From the NCBI RefSeq assembly GCF_004402485.1, contig NZ_SOFG01000004.1, forward strand, positions 1 through 64,000: 64,000 bases of DNA, read 5' to 3'. Shown here one piece after another: positions 1-8,194 of this stretch. The DNA is from Cryobacterium algoricola (GTDB lineage: Bacteria > Actinomycetota > Actinomycetes > Actinomycetales > Microbacteriaceae). Numbering within the stretch: the first letter of the stretch is position 1; the number at the start of each line of letters is the position of its first letter. Made by a program: the position numbers and the translations under genes. The notes under the pieces are model-generated. The model ran no database searches. It had not been told where the DNA came from and saw only the letters and a program-made list of their open reading frames with translations.

Positions 1-1066
1 AGCCGAGGCCGCTGAGAACGAGAATGGAGCCTGCCGCGAGGGGGAGCTCGGCGTGCACGCCGGTTGCGGCCAGTTCCTGGGTCGCCTCGGATTTGACCGG
101 AGCGATGAGGTTTGCCGTCGGCGCCGGCGTCGTCGTGTCCTCGGCGGCTATGGGGGAGGCTGGGGTCGTAGTCAGGGCATACGTTGCCGTGGCGGTCGGT
201 GTTGTCCCGTTGCTCGCGGTGATGGTGAATGTGCTGGAGCCCGGGGCCGTCGGAGTGCCGGAGATCGTCCCGGTCGTTCCATTTAGGGTCAGCCCGGCGG
301 GGAGTGCGCCGGAGCTCACCGTGTATGTCGGCGCCGGCGAACCCGCCGTGGTGACGGTGAATGTGTACGGGGTGCCGACTTTCGCGTCGGTGGGGGACGC
401 GGACGTGATGGTCGGGGCGACCGTCTGGGAGACAGTCCCCGGGGTCGGGCATCCCGTCGGGGCGGTGATGGTATTGGTGTCGAGCGTGACCGCGGCGACC
501 CGGGCGATCAGCCGGCCGACGATGACGGCACTCGTTGTCGCCGTGACCGACTCCTGCGCAAGGACGGTGCCCTGGAACTGAGCGGCCGTGCCGATCGTCG
601 CGGAACTGCCGACCTGCCAGAAGACGTTGCAGGCGCTGGCACCTCCAGTGATCGTGATGTGGGTTGCCGACCCGATCGTCAGAGTCGACGCCGCCTGGAA
701 TACCCAGACGGAGTTCGCGCTGCCGGCGAGGGTGAGCGCCCCGTTGTCGGACAGCGCCAGTGCGCCACCGGTGTAGACACCGGGCGTCAGCGAGAGTCCG
801 CTGAGCTCCCCGATGCCGGTCGTCGTGGGGGTCAGGGAAGCAGCGACGTTGTACGCGGTCGTGACGTCGTCCTGGGCAAGTGCTGCTGCTGCATCGGTCA
901 TGTGAACCGTCCCCGTGACAATGCCGTCCGGAGCTCCTCCGAAACCCGTGATCGAGGACCCGGGCGCGAGGCCGAGATCACCGTTGACGATTGTTGGTCC
1001 GGTATTCGTGACCGTGCTCGCGCCGAGAACCCCATAGCTCGCCGCGGTTCCGAGGTTGATCGGCCC
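1..1066 (-). pseudogene. DUF3494 ice-binding protein, 5'-truncated and cut by the window edge
   Basis: Reading the minus strand gives one open frame. It starts INLGTAASYGVLGAST, runs through the DUF3494 signatures NVFWQVGSSATIG and FQGTVLAQESVT, then a putative Ig-like stretch (GTPYTFTV...LPAGLTL...GTISGTPT) and ends in a sorting-signal-like tail with LAATG and a hydrophobic segment that leaves the window. DUF3494 proteins are secreted or anchored ice-binding beta-solenoids. The frame stays open upstream of the domain to about position 1264, but it contains no ATG, GTG or TTG and encodes no signal peptide. The 5' end is therefore missing and replaced by part of an NmrA-like gene. As it stands the product could be made only by frameshifting or from an internal start. 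The family call is firm; expression is doubtful. Confidence 0.8.
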
Positions 1067-1292
1067 TCGAAACGAAGATCGAACGGTCCACTCCGGTGAA
1101 GGCGGCGTCCAAGGAAGCTGAATCCGAATAGTCCGCGACGCAAGCGGTGAGGCCTTGGGCCACGAATTGAGCCGCGGCTCGGTCAGTGCGCACGAGGACT
1201 CGCACTTGTGACGCGGGAACGCGTTGGAGCAGGCTGCGCAGTGCAGCGCTGCCGAGGTTGCCGGTTACTCCAGTTACAAGAAAAACAGTCAT
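1067..1292 (-). pseudogene. NmrA-like NAD(P)-binding protein, N-terminal fragment
   Basis: The fragment begins at an ATG with a good GGAG ribosome site about 7 bases upstream. It encodes about 75 residues: MTVFLVTGVTGNLGSAALRS carries the Rossmann glycine motif GxxGxxG, followed by VRVLVRT and a segment typical of NmrA/TMR-like atypical SDRs up to DRSIFVS. The reading then passes abruptly into ice-binding-protein sequence in the wrong frame and stops at 978. A full NmrA-like protein is about 280 residues, so roughly three quarters is lost. The two partial genes look like the remains of a deletion that joined them. Confidence 0.75.
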
Positions 1293-1308
1293 TAAATACT
1301 CCAGTTGA

Positions 1309-1378
1309 GAGATTTTGTGTGGGTCGAATCGAGCGGGAACCCGAAGGGGGGTTCCCGCTCGAAGGCGCACAAAATCTC
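1309..1378. repeat. Nested inverted repeat (large hairpin)
   Basis: An outer 11-bp inverted repeat (GAGATTTTGTG at 1309-1319, CACAAAATCTC at 1368-1378) encloses a perfect 12-bp stem (GAGCGGGAACCC at 1331-1342, GGGTTCCCGCTC at 1349-1360) with loop GAAGGG. It lies just upstream of the NmrA fragment start, in its 5' leader. It could be a small hairpin element or MITE-like remnant, a terminator of a lost upstream gene, or an attenuator. The symmetry is seen directly; the role is unknown. Confidence 0.75.
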
Positions 1379-1685
1379 CATCCCTGGACGGCGTAGCGGA
1401 CTACTGCGGCGAGAGTGGATGCTGGTTAGGCAACGCAACGAATGAGCATTCAAATCACTTTAGACCGGGCGCGGTCGAGTCACACACCTCGGGCACATAT
1501 GTCAGCGCGCCGAGGATCCGCAATTGGAACCCTCAGTTGTACCGGCGGGCGGTCACTCGTGAGGCAGCTGTGCGGCCACTAGGCGTTTTAAGAACGCCGC
1601 CATGAAGCGATCAACTCCACAAATAGATCGGTGACCATTCGGCCGTGTTTGATGGTGACACTTCTTCCTCGTCCACACTTGAGGG
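1379..1685. other. Intergenic stretch, no convincing gene
   Basis: About 300 bases between the hairpin and the transposase remnant. The only structure seen is a short stem GGCGTT/AACGCC near 1584-1600 and, just before the transposase ATG, a TGTTTGATGGTGACACTTC-like stretch that may be the degraded left end of the insertion sequence. No coding frame with a ribosome site was found. Confidence 0.5.
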
Positions 1686-1883
1686 ATGACTCGTGTCGAA
1701 CCCGTTGATCCCCGTGTTAGTCTCGCCAGAACTCAGAGGCCGCCTGGTGCTCCGCGAGGCGCGGTCAGTACGTTCTGTGCTGAGCACGGGATCTCGCGGA
1801 AGACCTTTTACGCGATCAAGAAGCGTGACCTCGAGGAAGGCTAGGCCGCGGCCCTCGAGCCGCGCTCCGAGGTGGATCGCTAA
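1686..1883 (+). pseudogene. IS481-type transposase, N-terminal remnant with stops
   Basis: From the ATG the frame reads MTRVEPVDPRVSLARTQ, then GAVSTFCAEHGISRKTFYAI, a helix-turn-helix typical of the N-terminus of IS481/IS3-type integrase transposases, then KKRDLEEG followed by an in-frame TAG (1842) and, after AAALEPRSEVDR, a TAA (1881). The DDE catalytic domain is absent. This is a dead fragment, consistent with the rearranged neighbourhood to its left. Confidence 0.75.
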
Positions 1884-1930
1884 GCTGAACCACGACCTTG
1901 TCAGTGAGGCGAGGGAAGACAGGCAATCCG

Positions 1931-3034
1931 ATGCAGCAGACTCCCTCATTCCAGAGATTCCGCGCCACGGTGTTGCGCACGCTGATGGTGATAGTGGCCG
2001 TGCGCGCGGTGATCATTGCCGGGCTCTTCGTCGGACACTCTCAGCCCGCCACGCTGCTCTTGATGATCATCGCTGGCGCACTTCTCGTCCTCCTGTTTTT
2101 GTCCTTTCGACAGCGCACTCTGAGCCGTCCAAGCATCGCGGCCGTGCTCGTATTGTCGCTGGCGGGTTCCTTGATCTCCGGGCTCGCAGTGAAATCCGTG
2201 GCGCTGGCCACAGTGAGCGGATTCACATTCCTGATCCTGTCCGTCGCAGTTGCGGCGGTGGTAGATGTACTTCCTGCGTGCATCCACAGCGCGGTGGCGA
2301 CGACACTGGGTATCGTGATCATCTTCCTGAGGTCGTCAGAGGCCGTCATGGTTGCCGTGACTTTCTTGGGTATGACTGCTGCCGCCACGCTCGTCGTGAT
2401 GATGCTCCGACGTTTCCTGAAGGCCGAGCGTGACAGCGCTATCGACCTCGCACTGACCGACCCTCTCACCGGAGCGGTCAATCGCCGCGGGATGGCCGAT
2501 CGGGTGCCCTCGCTCAGTGAACTCGCACAGCGAACCGGCCAGGAATTCGGTTGTCTCGTTTTCGATCTGGACCATTTCAAGACCGTGAACGACACTTACG
2601 GGCACCAACGCGGCGACCAGGTTCTGATGGACGTCGTGAGCGCCATCCAGCGGGGCACGCGCACAAGCGACTTGCTCGTTCGGCTGGGCGGAGAAGAATT
2701 CGCCCTGTTCGCCGTCGTTCCCGACCGGCAGCAGCTAGCAGCCCTCGCTGAGCACGTCAGGACCATCGTCGAGAAGACGCAGCGCGGCATGGCAGTTACG
2801 GTAAGCGTGGGCTGCAGTATCGGAGACGGCAGCACCGAGGCCAACCTCGCCGCACTCCTGGCCGAAGCCGACGACGCAATGTACGCCGCAAAGGATGCGG
2901 GGCGGAACTCGGTACAGATGAGCGACTCTGAGCGCGGTTCGACAACTGCTTCGGACCACGTCGCGGGCGGCGGCGACCCGGCTCCTGTCTCGCTGGGAAT
3001 GCAGCCAGAGGGGAACGCCGCCCCCAATCGTTGA
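1931..3034 (+). CDS. Membrane-bound diguanylate cyclase (GGDEF)
   Basis: A 367-residue protein that should synthesise c-di-GMP from two GTP. Residues about 15-165 form several hydrophobic membrane segments. The GGDEF domain occupies about 175-345, with DPLTGAVNRRG, FDLDHFKTVNDTYGH and the active-site loop GGEEF at 253-257. An RTSD inhibitory-site motif lies five residues before the loop, so product inhibition is expected. The C-terminal tail is Ser/Gly-rich and probably disordered. The ATG at 1931 is preferred; a TTG at 1898 would add 11 residues of no family resemblance. There is no EAL domain. The membrane part has no recognised sensor family, so the signal is unknown. Confidence 0.9.
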   Translation: MQQTPSFQRFRATVLRTLMVIVAVRAVIIAGLFVGHSQPATLLLMIIAGALLVLLFLSFRQRTLSRPSIAAVLVLSLAGSLISGLAVKSVALATVSGFTFLILSVAVAAVVDVLPACIHSAVATTLGIVIIFLRSSEAVMVAVTFLGMTAAATLVVMMLRRFLKAERDSAIDLALTDPLTGAVNRRGMADRVPSLSELAQRTGQEFGCLVFDLDHFKTVNDTYGHQRGDQVLMDVVSAIQRGTRTSDLLVRLGGEEFALFAVVPDRQQLAALAEHVRTIVEKTQRGMAVTVSVGCSIGDGSTEANLAALLAEADDAMYAAKDAGRNSVQMSDSERGSTTASDHVAGGGDPAPVSLGMQPEGNAAPNR

Positions 3035-3264
3035 GTGGGCTTTGTGTCCGAGAGCCTCGAGACAGAATCCGACGAAATCAGCGGGCGGAGAACAACCGGG
3101 CGAAAAAGCCCACCTTGGTCGGGCCTTCGTTCTCGTGGCCGCTACACCGCTGCGCCTTTGCCAGCGGGGTCGACGCGGTCGAGCGCCTGCTCGCCGAATG
3201 TCCCGAGCGGTCGCGCGGAAGGCAGGGTTGCCCCGCCGACGCGGGCCGCCGGGGTCAGGGCTCG

Positions 3265-3408
3265 TTAACCGTGATGTTTGGCGAGTCGGTACATCGTCCA
3301 GTTCAGGCTCAGGAAGCGAACGAACTGCTGGACGAGGTTGCTCCGGCGTCGCAGCTCGCGCATTCCCGGAAGCGGTGCCATATCGATTCGAGCCTGGGCG
3401 TTATCCAT
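3265..3408 (-). CDS. 47-residue basic micro-protein downstream of the SQR-like gene
   Basis: The small frame begins MDNAQARIDMAPLPGMRELR and ends with SLNWTMYRLAKHHG. It is rich in Arg and has an amphipathic C-terminal half. It starts about 33 bases after the stop of the SQR-like gene on the same strand, so it is very likely co-transcribed. It has no recognised family. It could be a membrane-associated partner of the flavoprotein. The protein-like composition and operon position support coding; no homology could be tested here. Confidence 0.55.
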   Translation of the reverse strand: MDNAQARIDMAPLPGMRELRRRSNLVQQFVRFLSLNWTMYRLAKHHG

Positions 3409-3441
3409 GCTGGTCTCCGTTGATCGTGTCGTTGAGGCGGG

Positions 3442-4905
3442 CTATTCGGGGATGAGGTACCAGAGCGGGTAGGCCTTGGCCTTGTAGATGAACAGGGTGT
3501 GCAGCATCCGTTTCACCCAGTGCGCTGCGAGTCCGATGTCGCCGGTCGTCTCCTGGGGATCCCGGCCTGCCGTGTCCGGGTGCCGGGAGTGGTCCGGCAC
3601 GATGGGCGACATCGACATGGCCGCCGCAGTGCCAGAGAGCATGCCCGTGCCCGTCGAGGCGATGCACGCCGCGGCCATCTCGCCCATCGAGGCCGTGTGG
3701 GTCGGTTCGGGGGAGCCGTGCAGGATCATGTCGGAAATGGTCATTGCCACTGCCTTGCCCATCGAGCCTGAGGGCATGCCGGTGCGGGGCGGGGCCGGGG
3801 CAACCAGTACGCCGTCGGGGGTCGCATAGGGCCGGGAAATCGCGTGGGGTGGGGCAAACGCGATCCCGATTCCGAACACGTTGTGGTGCAGCGGGGTCTG
3901 GTAGGTCCTGGGCCAGTCCTGCGCCGTCCACTGGTCGAAGGGTTTTGCTTCGTAGTTCGCGTCGACCCGCATGAACCCGCTGGGGGCGAAGATCGAATCC
4001 GTGATGTCTGTTCCGTCCCGGTCGAAGGCCTCAAGGTTCACGCCGCGGAACGGTGGGAGAAGCATGGCGAAATCGAAGGGCTGGGCGTTGTCCGTGCCGT
4101 CGATCTGCCGGTAGTGGATGAGGCCGGGTTCGATCTTGGTGACCGCGGCCTGGGTGATCGCCTTCATCTTCCGTTCGCGGAAGAGCGACTCCATCCACGC
4201 CTCGCTCGTGATCCTGTGGTCGCCCTGGCTGAAGGTCATTCCGCCGACGCCGAAATCGCCCAGCTCATGCTCGTTGGTCAGGTAGATGACCTCGGCCCGT
4301 TCCCGGACCCCTGCCGCTCGCAGTTCATGTTCAACATTGAAGGCATACTCGAACGCCGCTCCCTCGCAGGTACAGGTGCCGTGGCCCACTCCGATCACCA
4401 GGGTTTGCCGGCGGCCGGTCTTCAGCGTCTCGATGACGGTGGCCAGGTGCTTCGCCGCGTCGACCGCGTGGCTGGGCGTGCAGACCGACACGGTGTGACC
4501 GGCATCCGGGCCGAGCCCCGGGGTCGCCTCGAAGTTCAGCCGGGGGCCCGTCGCGTTAATAAGGTAGTCATAGCGGATGCGCTCGGTCTTGCCGGCCCGC
4601 TTCGGGTCCGTGTACACTACATCCACGGCTCCGCGGGGGCTGTCGGCATCCCCGTTCGGCCGCAGTGCGACGGCGTTGGCCTGGCGGAAGACGATCTTCT
4701 TCCGCCGGTAGATCGGGGCGAGCGGGAAGACCACCTTGTCGGGGCTCATTTTGCCGACACCGACCCAGATATTCGAGGGGATCCAGTTCCAGTTCGAGTT
4801 CGGAGACACCATCACGACCTCGTGGTTTCTGCCTAGACGCCGCTTCAGGAATAGTGCTGCGGTGTGTCCGGAAACCCCGGCTCCCAGAATGACGACTCGT
4901 GCCAT
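3442..4905 (-). CDS. SQR-like FAD-dependent sulfide:quinone oxidoreductase family protein
   Basis: A 487-residue flavoprotein starting at the ATG with a GAGGGG site upstream. MARVVILGAGVSGHTAALFL carries the N-terminal FAD-binding GxGxxG motif; a second nucleotide-binding region and Cys-containing segments (GTCTCEGAA, VCTPSHAVD, AACIAS) follow. The C-terminus (FIYKAKAYPLWYLIPE) is amphipathic, as in membrane-attached SQR/NDH-2 type enzymes. SQR oxidises sulfide to persulfide/polysulfide and passes electrons to quinone. Two CsoR/CstR-like palindromes lie in its upstream region, and thioredoxin and DsrE genes with the same operator are nearby, which supports a sulfide/persulfide role. A generic NADH or other flavoprotein function cannot be excluded. 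Confidence 0.75.
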   Translation of the reverse strand: MARVVILGAGVSGHTAALFLKRRLGRNHEVVMVSPNSNWNWIPSNIWVGVGKMSPDKVVFPLAPIYRRKKIVFRQANAVALRPNGDADSPRGAVDVVYTDPKRAGKTERIRYDYLINATGPRLNFEATPGLGPDAGHTVSVCTPSHAVDAAKHLATVIETLKTGRRQTLVIGVGHGTCTCEGAAFEYAFNVEHELRAAGVRERAEVIYLTNEHELGDFGVGGMTFSQGDHRITSEAWMESLFRERKMKAITQAAVTKIEPGLIHYRQIDGTDNAQPFDFAMLLPPFRGVNLEAFDRDGTDITDSIFAPSGFMRVDANYEAKPFDQWTAQDWPRTYQTPLHHNVFGIGIAFAPPHAISRPYATPDGVLVAPAPPRTGMPSGSMGKAVAMTISDMILHGSPEPTHTASMGEMAAACIASTGTGMLSGTAAAMSMSPIVPDHSRHPDTAGRDPQETTGDIGLAAHWVKRMLHTLFIYKAKAYPLWYLIPE

Positions 4906-4956
4906 GTCAGACCCCTCAATCCCAGCATCCATGCTGATAATCCGAACCATACTCCT

Positions 4957-4972
4957 ATACCTCAGGGGGTAT
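4957..4972. promoter_or_regulatory. CsoR/CstR-like operator upstream of the SQR-like gene (site 1)
   Basis: The 16-bp pseudopalindrome ATACCTCAGGGGGTAT lies 52 bases upstream of the SQR-like ATG, within its expected promoter. It shares the arms ATACC and GGGTAT with three other sites in the window (4992, 8575, 8689). CsoR-family repressors (Cu, or persulfide for CstR) bind A/T-flanked G-tract palindromes of this kind. No repressor gene is present in the window. Confidence 0.65.
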
Positions 4973-4991
4973 TGCATCCGACATGAAGAAG

Positions 4992-5007
4992 ATACCGAAG
5001 GGGGTAT
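4992..5007. promoter_or_regulatory. CsoR/CstR-like operator upstream of the SQR-like gene (site 2)
   Basis: ATACCGAAGGGGGTAT, same spacing and outer bases as the site at 4957, with start positions 35 bp apart. Two sites at one promoter would allow two repressor tetramers to bind cooperatively. Confidence 0.65.
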
Positions 5008-5102
5008 AAGGTGCCCTGTCGGCGGCGGCAGCGGCAGCATCGACGGGCCTCGCGATCGTGACGACCCCGTAGTGTCGCTGTCGGCCTATCGCGGGCAGGA
5101 GA

Positions 5103-5133
5103 GAGGGGCGCCCACGGTTCGTGGGCGCCCCTC
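5103..5133 (-). terminator. Rho-independent-type hairpin after the DUF2202 gene
   Basis: A perfect 14-bp GC-rich stem (GAGGGGCGCCCACG / CGTGGGCGCCCCTC) with loop GTT lies 16 bases beyond the stop codon of the minus-strand DUF2202 gene. No long U-tract follows, as is common in high-GC actinobacteria. Confidence 0.8.
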
Positions 5134-5148
5134 CACCGTCTGTCTGTG

Positions 5149-5925
5149 TCAGCGACCGAAGGCGGTCAAGTGGTGCTGCGAGGCAGTGAGCAGGTGCTCG
5201 TAGACCGCGAGCACGTCGGGAGCGGTCACGCCGGCCTTGGCCGTCGTCAGGTCGGCGATGTCGGCCGTCTCGACCGTGCGGGCCGCTTCCCTGGCAGCGT
5301 CCAGGCTCGCCGAGCCTTGTGCGAGCAGGGTGTCGTAGAGCTTCTGGCTGGCATCGGTCGGGAACTTTCCGACCTCGAGGCCGACGGTGGGGTCTGTGAT
5401 GCTGTAGCGCTCCAGGAGCGTACGAACCGCTTCCAGGTGCATCGTCTCCGACCGGGCGATGCGGCTGAAGACCGTCGCGTCGTACTTCTCGGCGAAGGCG
5501 ACGTACAGGTCATGGGCCAGCTTCTCCTCCGCCGCCATGGCGGTGAGGCTGGCTTTCTGGTCATCGGTGATCGTGCCGCTGGCCACGTCGGCGAGTCCGC
5601 TGCCCATGCCCACGCCCATGCCCATGCCCAGACCGGTACCGCCGCCGCCCTGCATACCGGTACCGCTGCCTGCGCCCATTCCTGCGCCCATTCCGTCGCC
5701 CATTCCGTCGCCCATTCCGTCGCCCATTCCGGTGACGGTTCCCGTTCCGCTGCCCATCCGGTTCATGTTCCCGGTGTGGGTGGAGGGCTGGCTGCTGGAT
5801 GCGGTGGGCCCGGTGCCCTGCGCGTCGCCGCCGCGGTTCATGGCGGCGATGCTCGGTGTGGCGATCAGTGCGGTGATGACCACTCCGCTGGCGATCGCCG
5901 TGGTGATAATGCTTCTCCTGCGCAT
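5149..5925 (-). CDS. Exported DUF2202 ferritin-like protein with Gly-Met repeats
   Basis: 258 residues, AAGGAG site upstream of the ATG. The N-terminus MRRRSIITTAIASGVVITAL is a signal peptide or anchor. A Ser/Thr/Gly-rich linker is followed at about 65-110 by tetrapeptide repeats (GMGD, GMGA, GMGV), encoded by 12-bp tandem repeats. The C-terminal half has ferritin-like helices: AAEEKLAHDLY, ARSETMHLEAV, VETADIADL, ASQHHLTAF. DUF2202 proteins are four-helix-bundle proteins of unknown function with potential metal ligands. Met-rich repeats in exported proteins often bind Cu(I)/Ag(I). It is divergent from the response regulator/kinase pair, whose sensor carries the same repeat type, so it is a likely target of that system. 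Confidence 0.85.
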   Translation of the reverse strand: MRRRSIITTAIASGVVITALIATPSIAAMNRGGDAQGTGPTASSSQPSTHTGNMNRMGSGTGTVTGMGDGMGDGMGDGMGAGMGAGSGTGMQGGGGTGLGMGMGVGMGSGLADVASGTITDDQKASLTAMAAEEKLAHDLYVAFAEKYDATVFSRIARSETMHLEAVRTLLERYSITDPTVGLEVGKFPTDASQKLYDTLLAQGSASLDAAREAARTVETADIADLTTAKAGVTAPDVLAVYEHLLTASQHHLTAFGR

Positions 5926-6066
5926 GATGTGCTCCTTCGAATTGTGGATCGTTGCTACCTACACGCTCTCGCCCGGGTGTGCAGGGGGTCTGCCGGGGGT
6001 GTGGAGATCCCGTGGAGAAGTCTTGGCCACGGCTTCCGGAGCCGTCCTGACGCATAGTGTGAAGTC

Positions 6067-6756
6067 ATGTCAACAGTGCTGGTCGTCGAGGACGAACGTG
6101 ATATCAGGGACGTGCTCCGTCGGTATCTGGAACGAGCCGGATTGTCTGTGCTCACGACCGGGTCGGGAGCGGAGGCGCTCAGTTTGCTCCACTCGGCCGA
6201 CCTCGTACTCCTTGACCTGGGCCTTCCCGACATCGACGGCACCGACATTCTCCGGGAGGTCCACGGAATGCAGAATCTTCCCGTGATCGTCCTCACTGCC
6301 CGAAGCGCCACCGAGGATCGAATCCACGGGCTCGAGCTGGGAGCGGACGATTACGTGACCAAACCCTTCAGCCCTGCCGAGGTGGTCCTTCGGGTTCAGG
6401 CCGTCCTGCACCGTTACACCGGACTCCCCGGAGAGCCCGGCCCGGTCACCTACGGCAACCGGCGGCTCCGCATCGACGAGGGCTCCCACAAAGCCTGGCT
6501 GGACGGAAGCCTGCTCGATCTGACCCCGACCGAATGGGCACTCCTGGCCGCCGTCGCTGCCGCACCGGGACGGGCGTACTCGCGATACGAACTGGTCAAC
6601 CGGGTGCGCGGCTACGAGTACGCAGGGTACGAACGCACCATCGACTCCCACATCAAGAACCTCCGGCGCAAGCTCGGTGCATCGGGGGCGGACGTCCTGG
6701 AGACGGTCCTCGGCGTCGGCTACCGCCTCGGGCTCCGTCGGGACGATGCGTCATGA
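6067..6756 (+). CDS. OmpR-family response regulator
   Basis: 229 residues. The receiver domain (about 1-115) contains the acidic pocket EDE at 8-10, phospho-acceptor Asp50 (LVLLDLGLPDIDG), Thr in VLTARS and Lys in DDYVTKPFSP. A winged-helix output domain follows (TPTEWALLAAVAAAPGRAYS...RTIDSHIKNLRRKLG). Its stop overlaps the kinase start (ATGA), so the pair is translationally coupled. It is transcribed away from the DUF2202 gene across a 141-bp intergenic region that probably contains its binding sites. Confidence 0.9.
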   Translation: MSTVLVVEDERDIRDVLRRYLERAGLSVLTTGSGAEALSLLHSADLVLLDLGLPDIDGTDILREVHGMQNLPVIVLTARSATEDRIHGLELGADDYVTKPFSPAEVVLRVQAVLHRYTGLPGEPGPVTYGNRRLRIDEGSHKAWLDGSLLDLTPTEWALLAAVAAAPGRAYSRYELVNRVRGYEYAGYERTIDSHIKNLRRKLGASGADVLETVLGVGYRLGLRRDDAS

Positions 6757-8159
6757 CGACCCGCGGTTTCGGCCTCGGCCCGCTCGGGCGTCGCTTTCTG
6801 GTCGCCTTCATCCTGGTCGCGGTGTCATCGGTGGCCGTGCTCACCGGCGCCGCCCTGGTTGGTGTCGATCGCGGAGTGCAGGTTTCCCAGCAGGCCGACC
6901 GTGAACGGGTAGTTGCGGCCGCGGCCGCTGCGGCCGCCGACGCCTACTGGCAGGCAGCCGGATGGGGACAGGCCGATCTGGGCCGTGCCTTCGCCATCGG
7001 CGAAGCGGCATCGGCCCGGCTGGCCATTCTCGACGCGAACGGAACCACGGTACAGTCCAGCGCTGACGGCAGCGGGAATTCCAACAGCCCGGGGATGGGC
7101 CAGGGAATGGGCCAGGGAATGGGCCAGGGAATGGGTCAGGGGTCCGGAATGGGTCAGACGGTCGTATCGACGCCGATCATCAGTGACGGCAGCCAGGTCG
7201 GCACCGTCCGGATGAACTTCGGCGCCATGGCCGCAACGCAGGTCATCGACGTGGCCTGGTCCTGGATCGCCGTGGCCGCCATCGTTGCCCTTGTCATGGC
7301 ACTCGGCGCGAGCTTCCTCGTCACGCGCCTCCTCGTCCGGCCCATCCAGGCGATCACCGAAGCGGCACGATCTTTCACGGCGGGCGACCGGAAATCGCGT
7401 GCCACGGGTCCCGGCCCGGGGGAGCTCGGTGAGCTCGCCGTTGCATTCAACGGCATGGCGGATGCTGTCGTGCGGTCCGATCTGGATCGGCGCAACCTGA
7501 CGGCCGACGTGGCTCACGAACTGCGGACCCCGTTGGCGGCCTTGCAGGCCGGGCTGGAGGAACTGCGCGACGGACTGGTGCAGCCAACTCCGGAAGGCCT
7601 CGCCGGACTGCACGACCAGTCGCTGCGCCTGGGCCGGGTGGTGGCCGATCTGGCCGAACTCTCGGCGGTGGAAACCGCTGGACTCTCCCTGCGCCTCGCC
7701 TCCATCGACCTGGCGCAGATCGCCCGCGACGAATGCGCCCTCCGGGAACCGCAACTGCGGGCAGCGGAACTGAACGTGACCGTCAAGTCGGGCGAGCCAG
7801 CATTCGTGCGAGCGGATGCCGACCGACTGCACCAAGCTGTCGGAAATCTCCTGGCCAACGCCGCCCGATATTGCCGGCCGGGCGACACCGTGACCGTCAC
7901 GAGCGCGGTCGAAAACGGTCACGCGGTGCTCCAGGTTGCTGACACCGGCCCGGGCATCCCGCCGGACGAACTCCCGCACATCTTCGACCGTCTCTGGCGG
8001 GGCCGTGCGGCGGAGCAGGTCACCGGCTCCGGCATCGGCCTGGCTGTGGTGCGCGAAATCGTCAGCAGCCACGGCGGGACCATCCACGCGACATCCGAGC
8101 CCGGCGAGGGGACCACCATCACCATCCGGCTGCCCGCCACGGGTGCTACCCCAGGCTAG
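6753..8159 (+). CDS. Sensor histidine kinase with Met-rich extracytoplasmic domain
   Basis: 468 residues. A membrane helix lies at about 14-37 and an extracytoplasmic sensor at 38-168 containing GMGQ tetrapeptides at 114-135. A second membrane helix (about 169-190), a HAMP linker, HisKA with DVAHELRTPLAAL and HATPase motifs NLLANAARYC, DTGPGIPPDE and GSGIGLAV follow. It phosphorylates the regulator encoded just upstream. The Gly-Met repeats lie in the ligand-exposed domain and match those of the divergent DUF2202 protein, which suggests that soft metal ions (Cu/Ag) or oxidants acting on Met are sensed. This is an inference. Confidence 0.9.
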   Translation: MTTRGFGLGPLGRRFLVAFILVAVSSVAVLTGAALVGVDRGVQVSQQADRERVVAAAAAAAADAYWQAAGWGQADLGRAFAIGEAASARLAILDANGTTVQSSADGSGNSNSPGMGQGMGQGMGQGMGQGSGMGQTVVSTPIISDGSQVGTVRMNFGAMAATQVIDVAWSWIAVAAIVALVMALGASFLVTRLLVRPIQAITEAARSFTAGDRKSRATGPGPGELGELAVAFNGMADAVVRSDLDRRNLTADVAHELRTPLAALQAGLEELRDGLVQPTPEGLAGLHDQSLRLGRVVADLAELSAVETAGLSLRLASIDLAQIARDECALREPQLRAAELNVTVKSGEPAFVRADADRLHQAVGNLLANAARYCRPGDTVTVTSAVENGHAVLQVADTGPGIPPDELPHIFDRLWRGRAAEQVTGSGIGLAVVREIVSSHGGTIHATSEPGEGTTITIRLPATGATPG

Positions 8160-8194
8160 GGCCGGCGCGGTCGAACAGTGCTCCGTTCGTCAGC

